Of a stretch of 64,000 nt of DNA, positions 59,974 to 64,000 are shown one piece after another (position 1 is the first letter of the stretch; each line of letters opens with the position of its first letter). Origin of the DNA: Rhizobium vallis. GTDB lineage: Bacteria > Pseudomonadota > Alphaproteobacteria > Rhizobiales > Rhizobiaceae. The DNA is taken from positions 1 to 64,000 of the forward strand of contig NZ_ML133700.1 of NCBI RefSeq assembly GCF_003985155.1, written 5' to 3'. A program made the translations under genes and the position numbers. A model generated the notes under the pieces. That model had not been told where the DNA came from. It did not search any database and worked only from the letters and a program-made list of their open reading frames with translations.

Positions 59974-61785
59974 ATGGCGCAGCATCAACCCAGCAACCGG
60001 CCACACGATTTCACCGGCGGTCTTTCCCGGCGCGAGGCCGGAGACTTCACCACCGACCGGCGGGTCCTCCTGCTGGTCGGTATGTCCATCATCGTCGGCA
60101 CTGCTGGCGCCTTTGCAGCCTGGTGTCTCGTCAGCCTCATCGCGCTCGTGACGAATGCCATCTGGTTCGGAGAGATCGGCATCCACCCCGCCTCTCTGGC
60201 CGCCGTGCCGCGCTCGCTGTGGGTGGTGTTGGTTCCGCCGCTGGGCGGCCTCGTCATCGGGCTGATGGCCCGCTTCGGGTCGGAGAAAATCCGCGGCCAC
60301 GGCATTCCCGAAGCGATCGAGGCCATCCTGATCGGCGGCAGCCGCATGTCGCCGAAGGTCGCGGTTCTGAAGCCGCTGTCCTCGGCAATCTCTATCGGAA
60401 CCGGCGGCCCGTTTGGCGCCGAGGGGCCGATCATCATGACGGGCGGGGCGATCGGATCGCTCTTCGCGCAATTCTTTCACATGAGCGCGGCCGAGCGGAA
60501 GACACTGCTGGTCGCCGGTGCGGCTGCGGGCATGACGGCCATCTTCGGCTCGCCGATCGCCGCGGTCATGCTGGCGGTCGAACTGCTGTTGTTCGAGTGG
60601 AAACCGCGCAGCTTCATTCCCGTTGCCGTCGCCGCCTGCGTTTCGATCTGCTGGCGTCCACTGCTGTTCGGCACCGGCCCGCTCTTTCCGACCCATTTCC
60701 AGGTAGCCCTGCCCTGGTGGGGGATTTTCGCCTGCGCTGTCATGGGCATCATTTCTGGGCTGCAATCGGGATTGCTGACGACGCTGCTCTACAAGATCGA
60801 GGACCTGTTCGAGGGCTTGCCGATCCACTGGATGTGGTGGCCGATGCTCGGCGGCCTCGTCATCGGCCTCGGCGGCCTCATCGAGCCGCGGGCCATGGGC
60901 GTCGGCTACGATATCATCGACGGCTTGCTCAACAACCGGCTGCTCGCACCGGCTGTCATGTCGATCCTGCTGGTAAAGACCGTCATCTGGCTGTTTGCTT
61001 TGTCTTCGGGCACCTCGGGCGGCGTGCTTGCTCCGCTCCTCATCTTCGGCGGCGCTCTCGGCTGGCTGGTCGGCCTCGTCATGCCGGGCAACGATCCCGG
61101 TTTCTGGGCGCTGCTCGGAATGGCGGCGATGATGGGCGGAACCATGCGCGCGCCGCTGACGGGCACCTTCTTTGCGATGGAGATCACCGGCGACGTCAGC
61201 ACGCTCGTTCCGCTGCTTGCCGCAACGGTGGTCGCCTATGCCGTGACGGTGCTTCTGCTGCGCCGCTCGATCCTCACCGAGAAGATCGCGCGCCGCGGGC
61301 AGCACATCACCCGCGAATATGGCGTGGACCCGTTCGAGCTGTCCCGGGCAAGGGAGATCATGATCAGCAATGTCGACACGCTCCCCGTCACAATGACGGT
61401 CGGAGAAGCCTGCGACTTCTTCGCCTCCCGGCAGAAAACACATCGGATCTATCCGGTGGTCGATGCGGCGGGCAAGCTGACCGGCATCGTCACGAGGGCC
61501 GACGGCCTGCTCTGGCAGGGGAATTCGGAGCTTGCCGCGCAGACGCTAGCGGAACGTGTAACCGACGCTTCCGTCCCCGTGGGGCATCCGGACGATACGG
61601 TCGCATTCATCGCCGATCTGATGCTGTCGACGGGCGACGGTCGCGTTCCGATTGTCGATCCCACCTCGGGCAAACTGTGTGGCCTGATCGCCCGCAAGGA
61701 CCTGCTGCGGCTGCGCAGCTCCTACAGGTCGGCGGAACTGGATCGGCGGCCCTATCTGACAGCAGGAGCGAGGGGCAAGCCATGA
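59974..61785 (+). CDS. ClC family chloride channel/antiporter with CBS domains
   Basis: The 603-residue protein has a ClC membrane core to about residue 435 and two CBS domains at about 450-590. Ion-path motifs are GHGIPEAIEAI (His109 where classical ClCs have the selectivity serine), GTGGPFGAEGPI (Glu150 at the gating position) and SGGVLAPLLIFG. The gating glutamate suggests proton-coupled exchange. The start ATG 59974 follows GAGG; an upstream TTG at 59929 would overlap the operator. It is probably controlled by the divergent MarR protein. Confidence 0.92.
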   Translation: MAQHQPSNRPHDFTGGLSRREAGDFTTDRRVLLLVGMSIIVGTAGAFAAWCLVSLIALVTNAIWFGEIGIHPASLAAVPRSLWVVLVPPLGGLVIGLMARFGSEKIRGHGIPEAIEAILIGGSRMSPKVAVLKPLSSAISIGTGGPFGAEGPIIMTGGAIGSLFAQFFHMSAAERKTLLVAGAAAGMTAIFGSPIAAVMLAVELLLFEWKPRSFIPVAVAACVSICWRPLLFGTGPLFPTHFQVALPWWGIFACAVMGIISGLQSGLLTTLLYKIEDLFEGLPIHWMWWPMLGGLVIGLGGLIEPRAMGVGYDIIDGLLNNRLLAPAVMSILLVKTVIWLFALSSGTSGGVLAPLLIFGGALGWLVGLVMPGNDPGFWALLGMAAMMGGTMRAPLTGTFFAMEITGDVSTLVPLLAATVVAYAVTVLLLRRSILTEKIARRGQHITREYGVDPFELSRAREIMISNVDTLPVTMTVGEACDFFASRQKTHRIYPVVDAAGKLTGIVTRADGLLWQGNSELAAQTLAERVTDASVPVGHPDDTVAFIADLMLSTGDGRVPIVDPTSGKLCGLIARKDLLRLRSSYRSAELDRRPYLTAGARGKP

Positions 61786-61837
61786 TGGCCGCCTGCCGTT
61801 TCTTCCGCGCCGCTTGCCATCCACTCGGTCTCGCCCT

Positions 61838-61855
61838 ATAGTCATCATAGTCATT
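61838..61855 (+). promoter_or_regulatory. Tandem repeat upstream of the toxin-antitoxin operon
   Basis: ATAGTCATC and ATAGTCATT stand head to tail, ending 18 bases before the antitoxin start. Such repeats are typical antitoxin binding sites for autorepression. Confidence 0.5.
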
Positions 61856-61873
61856 CTGGTCACGAGGTGAGCG

Positions 61874-62140
61874 ATGCAGTCATCACGGCAAGACGATGAA
61901 AGCTGGACCGTTGCCAGTGCAAAGGCGAAGCTTTCCGAGGTCATCGAACGCGCACAATCCGCACCTCAGACAATCACGCGAAACGGCAAGCCGAGCGTGG
62001 TTGTCGTTTCTGCCGAGGAATGGCAACGGAAGACCGCGCGCAAGGGGACGCTTGCCGAATTCCTGATGGAGTCACCGCTACGCGGCGCAGATCTGGACCT
62101 TGAGCGTCAACATGACGAACCGCGTGATCCGGCTCTGTGA
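61874..62140 (+). CDS. Type II antitoxin, Phd/YefM family
   Basis: The 88-residue protein shows the Phd pattern ESWTVASAKAKLSEVIERAQ followed by ITRNGKPSVVVVSAEEWQ, the N-terminal DNA-binding dimer. The acidic C-terminal tail (LRGADLDLERQHDEP) should wrap the toxin. The stop overlaps the toxin start as GTGA. It represses its own operon in the family; repeats at 61838 are the likely site. Confidence 0.93.
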   Translation: MQSSRQDDESWTVASAKAKLSEVIERAQSAPQTITRNGKPSVVVVSAEEWQRKTARKGTLAEFLMESPLRGADLDLERQHDEPRDPAL

Positions 62141-62559
62141 GGCTTCTGCTTGATACCAATATCCTGTCCGAGGTGACGAAGCCGAACCCCAGTGCGCGCG
62201 TCTTGGAATGGCTGGATAGGCTCGACGAGGATCGCTCCTTCATCAGCATCGTGTCGATCGCAGAGATCAGGCGCGGCGTTGCCCTGATGGATAAGGGACG
62301 AAAACGCGACGTGCTGGCCGAATGGCTTGCCCAAGATCTGACGCAACGCTTCGAGCGTCGCATCATTCCAGTGGATGAACCGGTTGCTCTCGCCTGGGGA
62401 GACCTCATGGGTCTTGCAAAGCGGAGCGGCCGCGGCCTGTCGTCGATGGACGGCCTCATCGCTGCGACCGCTATTGCTCACGGTCTCACTCTCGCTACGC
62501 GCAACACCAGAGATTTCGAGGGCTTCGGGATCGAACTTGTCGATCCCTGGATCGAGTGA
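62137..62559 (+). CDS. vapC: VapC/FitB-like PIN domain toxin
   Basis: The 140-residue PIN domain ribonuclease begins MRLLLDTNILSE (first acidic residue Asp6). The other metal ligands are expected in VSIAEIRRG, SSMDGLIAATA and ATRNTRDFEGFG, all intact. VapC toxins cut tRNA or rRNA and are held by the antitoxin. The GTG start at 62137 is coupled to the antitoxin stop. It matches the FitB-like subgroup. Confidence 0.93.
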   Translation: MRLLLDTNILSEVTKPNPSARVLEWLDRLDEDRSFISIVSIAEIRRGVALMDKGRKRDVLAEWLAQDLTQRFERRIIPVDEPVALAWGDLMGLAKRSGRGLSSMDGLIAATAIAHGLTLATRNTRDFEGFGIELVDPWIE

Positions 62560-62629
62560 AACACCTTGAATCCGCAAGACTGAAATCAGCGGACAGGTTC
62601 ATCGGTAAAGGCGCCCGCAACAGCAGCCT

Positions 62630-63400
62630 TCAATGCAAGCCGAAGAGGTTCAGCAACTCCTCACGGTGTCGGACGAATTCCGGGGCGCTGCGGTCGCGCG
62701 GGCGGGGCAGATCGATTTCGATCAGGCGCGGCTCGCCGCCCTTCTCCCGCGGCAGGATCAGGATCCGGTCGGCGAGGTAAATCGCCTCTTCGAGATCGTG
62801 GGTGACGAGAATGGTCGTCACGTCCTCGTCGCGCCAGATCCGTGCGAGTTCCTGCTGCATGCTGATCTTGGTCATCGCATCGAGTGCGCCGAGCGGTTCG
62901 TCGAGCAGCAGGATCTCCGGCTGGACCGCAAGCGCCCGGGCGATGCCGACGCGCTGCGCCATACCTCCCGAGAGCTGCCGGGGATAGGCCGCTTCGAATT
63001 GCTGCAGCCCGACGAGCTTGACATAGTGGCGTGCCCGCCCCCTCGCCTGCTCGCGCGATAGACCTCTCGTTTCCAGGCCAAAAGCCACGTTGTCGAGCAC
63101 ATCAAGCCAGGGAAGAAGGCGCGGCTCCTGGAAGATGACGGCGCGCTCGGCGCCGACGCCTCTTATCGCCTTGCCGTCGACCAAGACCTCTCCGGTATCG
63201 GAATCCTCAAGTCCGGCCAGAACCCTGAGGAGAGTCGTCTTGCCCGAACCGCTGGCGCCGACGATGGCGAGGCTTTCGCCGGAGCGGACGTCGAGATTGA
63301 TATCCTTGAGAACCTGCAGGGGTTTCCCGTTCAGCCTGTAGGATTTGGAGAGGTGACGGATTGTCACCTCTCCGCGGCGAATGTCCTCAGCGACGCTCAT
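62630..63400 (-). CDS. ABC transporter ATP-binding protein (SsuB/TauB/NrtD type)
   Basis: The 256-residue ATPase has Walker A GASGSGKTT, signature LSGGMAQRVGIA, Walker B ILLLDEPLGALD and the switch histidine in ILVTHDLEEAIYLAD. This is the nitrate/sulfonate/taurine import type. It follows the binding-protein gene on the minus strand by 9 bases. The permease gene is not between them and may lie outside the window. Confidence 0.92.
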   Translation of the reverse strand: MSVAEDIRRGEVTIRHLSKSYRLNGKPLQVLKDINLDVRSGESLAIVGASGSGKTTLLRVLAGLEDSDTGEVLVDGKAIRGVGAERAVIFQEPRLLPWLDVLDNVAFGLETRGLSREQARGRARHYVKLVGLQQFEAAYPRQLSGGMAQRVGIARALAVQPEILLLDEPLGALDAMTKISMQQELARIWRDEDVTTILVTHDLEEAIYLADRILILPREKGGEPRLIEIDLPRPRDRSAPEFVRHREELLNLFGLH

Positions 63401-63409
63401 TGTGGTTCC

Positions 63410-64000
63410 TCAGTTGCTCGCCGGCTTGGCGTCGGCCGTATAGAGGATGTCCTTGGCCGCCAGCTGGCCCTGCTTCAGCTTGCCTTCGCGGACCAGGACG
63501 TCGATCCAGAACTGGATGTCGCGCTCGACCGGCAGGCCGCCGGCGCGCACGCCATAGCCGCGGAAATACTGTGCGATATCAGCGTTCTCGCCGCGCTCGG
63601 CGAGCGCTTTGGCGAAGATCTTCTTGGTTTCCTCGGGATGTTCACGGGCATAGTCGAGGGCGCGGGCCGACTGTTCGACGAAGATCTTGGCTGCCTCGGG
63701 ATGCTGCTGAATGAAATCCCGACGCAAGACCACGAAGCCCCCGGCGATGTCACCGAGCACGTCGGTATCATCGAAAACCGCGCGCAGCCCGCCATTCTTC
63801 AGCGCCGCACCTTCGAAGGTCGTCTGCCAATAGCCGAAGGCGGCAATATCAACCTGCTTGGAGCGCAGAACCTGTTCCAGCTGCGGCCCGGGAACGACGA
63901 CCTGATTGGCGGAGTCGCTCGGCAGGCCGACGGAATGCAAGGCCTCGCGGATGGTGTAGTCGAGATGCGCGCCGAGCGTGTTGACCGCGATGCTCTTGCC
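63410..64000 (-). CDS. Aliphatic sulfonate/nitrate-type ABC substrate-binding protein, N-terminus beyond window
   Basis: The frame is open to the window edge, so the gene is partial; about 197 C-terminal residues are present. The visible start reads GKSIAVNTLGAHLDYTIREA, typical of the first lobe of SsuA/TauA-like proteins. VDIAAFGYWQTTFEGAALKN and AGGFVVLRRDFIQQHPEAAK follow. The signal peptide is outside. It belongs with the ATPase gene downstream. The ligand (sulfonate, nitrate or a related compound) cannot be fixed from this part. Confidence 0.88.
   Translation of the reverse strand, partial: GKSIAVNTLGAHLDYTIREALHSVGLPSDSANQVVVPGPQLEQVLRSKQVDIAAFGYWQTTFEGAALKNGGLRAVFDDTDVLGDIAGGFVVLRRDFIQQHPEAAKIFVEQSARALDYAREHPEETKKIFAKALAERGENADIAQYFRGYGVRAGGLPVERDIQFWIDVLVREGKLKQGQLAAKDILYTADAKPASN

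Noticed and set aside
59776..61443. Long upstream extension of the MarR frame
   Set aside because: It is antisense to the ClC gene and crosses the operator; a TTG with AGGAG marks the real start.
1..64000. CRISPR arrays, tRNA or rRNA genes
   Set aside because: No regularly spaced repeats, cloverleaf-like sequence or rRNA motifs were noticed; a covariance-model scan was not possible.

Overview
The window reads as an alphaproteobacterium of the Rhizobium leguminosarum/etli type. It is GC-rich, gene-dense and loaded with ABC uptake systems. It carries a thiC-thiO-thiS-thiG-thiE operon behind a TPP (thi-box) leader, the arrangement classically described from a Rhizobium etli plasmid, and a monocarboxylate transporter with its own two-component system (mctP/mctRS), known from R. 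leguminosarum. No rRNA, tRNA, ribosomal or replication genes were seen. A large plasmid or chromid is therefore plausible, but this is inference.

Layout. 0-5.2 kb: a GntR/FCD regulator faces an operon of pxpA, a pxpB-pxpC fusion and a biotin carboxylase/BCCP fusion. 5.2-9.8 kb: the thiamine operon (minus strand) with its riboswitch and a hairpin that buries the thiC ribosome binding site. 9.9-18.2 kb: a small membrane protein, a GGDEF-EAL signalling protein, an orphan amino-acid binding protein, formaldehyde dehydrogenase, a DMT exporter with a divergent LysR regulator, and a CdhR-like AraC regulator. 18.2-33 kb: a catabolic block for carnitine and probably gamma-butyrobetaine (BKACE, carnitine dehydrogenase-thioesterase fusion, acyl-CoA dehydrogenase, ADP-forming acyl-CoA ligase, CaiD-like hydratase), followed by a peptide-family ABC importer with a Tat-type binding protein, a CocE-type hydrolase and a convergent alpha/beta hydrolase.

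33-36 kb: an ECF sigma factor is translationally coupled to a membrane VWA (YfbK-like) protein. 35.8-46.6 kb: a sugar-acid block (SMP-30 lactonase, LacI regulator, idonate and gluconate dehydrogenases, gluconokinase, two further hydroxyacid dehydrogenases, a ribose-type ABC importer and an EthD-like protein). Two copies of a perfect palindrome ATGTTATCGATAACAT and two degenerate copies mark it as one LacI regulon. 46.9-50.5 kb: an LLM flavin monooxygenase and a chemoreceptor with a C-terminal DWEEF tether. 50.5-54.5 kb: mctP, a DUF3311 protein, mctR and mctS. 54.5-59.3 kb: an Lrp regulator faces a basic-amino-acid-type ABC importer and a homocysteine S-methyltransferase. 59.3-64 kb: a MarR/ClC channel pair around a palindromic operator, a Phd/VapC toxin-antitoxin pair, and the start of a sulfonate/nitrate-type ABC system cut by the window end.

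The common theme is uptake and breakdown of plant- or soil-derived small molecules, each module with its own regulator. The least ordinary points are the split urea-carboxylase-like Pxp/biotin carboxylase operon, the carnitine block coupled to an esterase and importer, the sigma-VWA pair and the multi-site LacI regulon.
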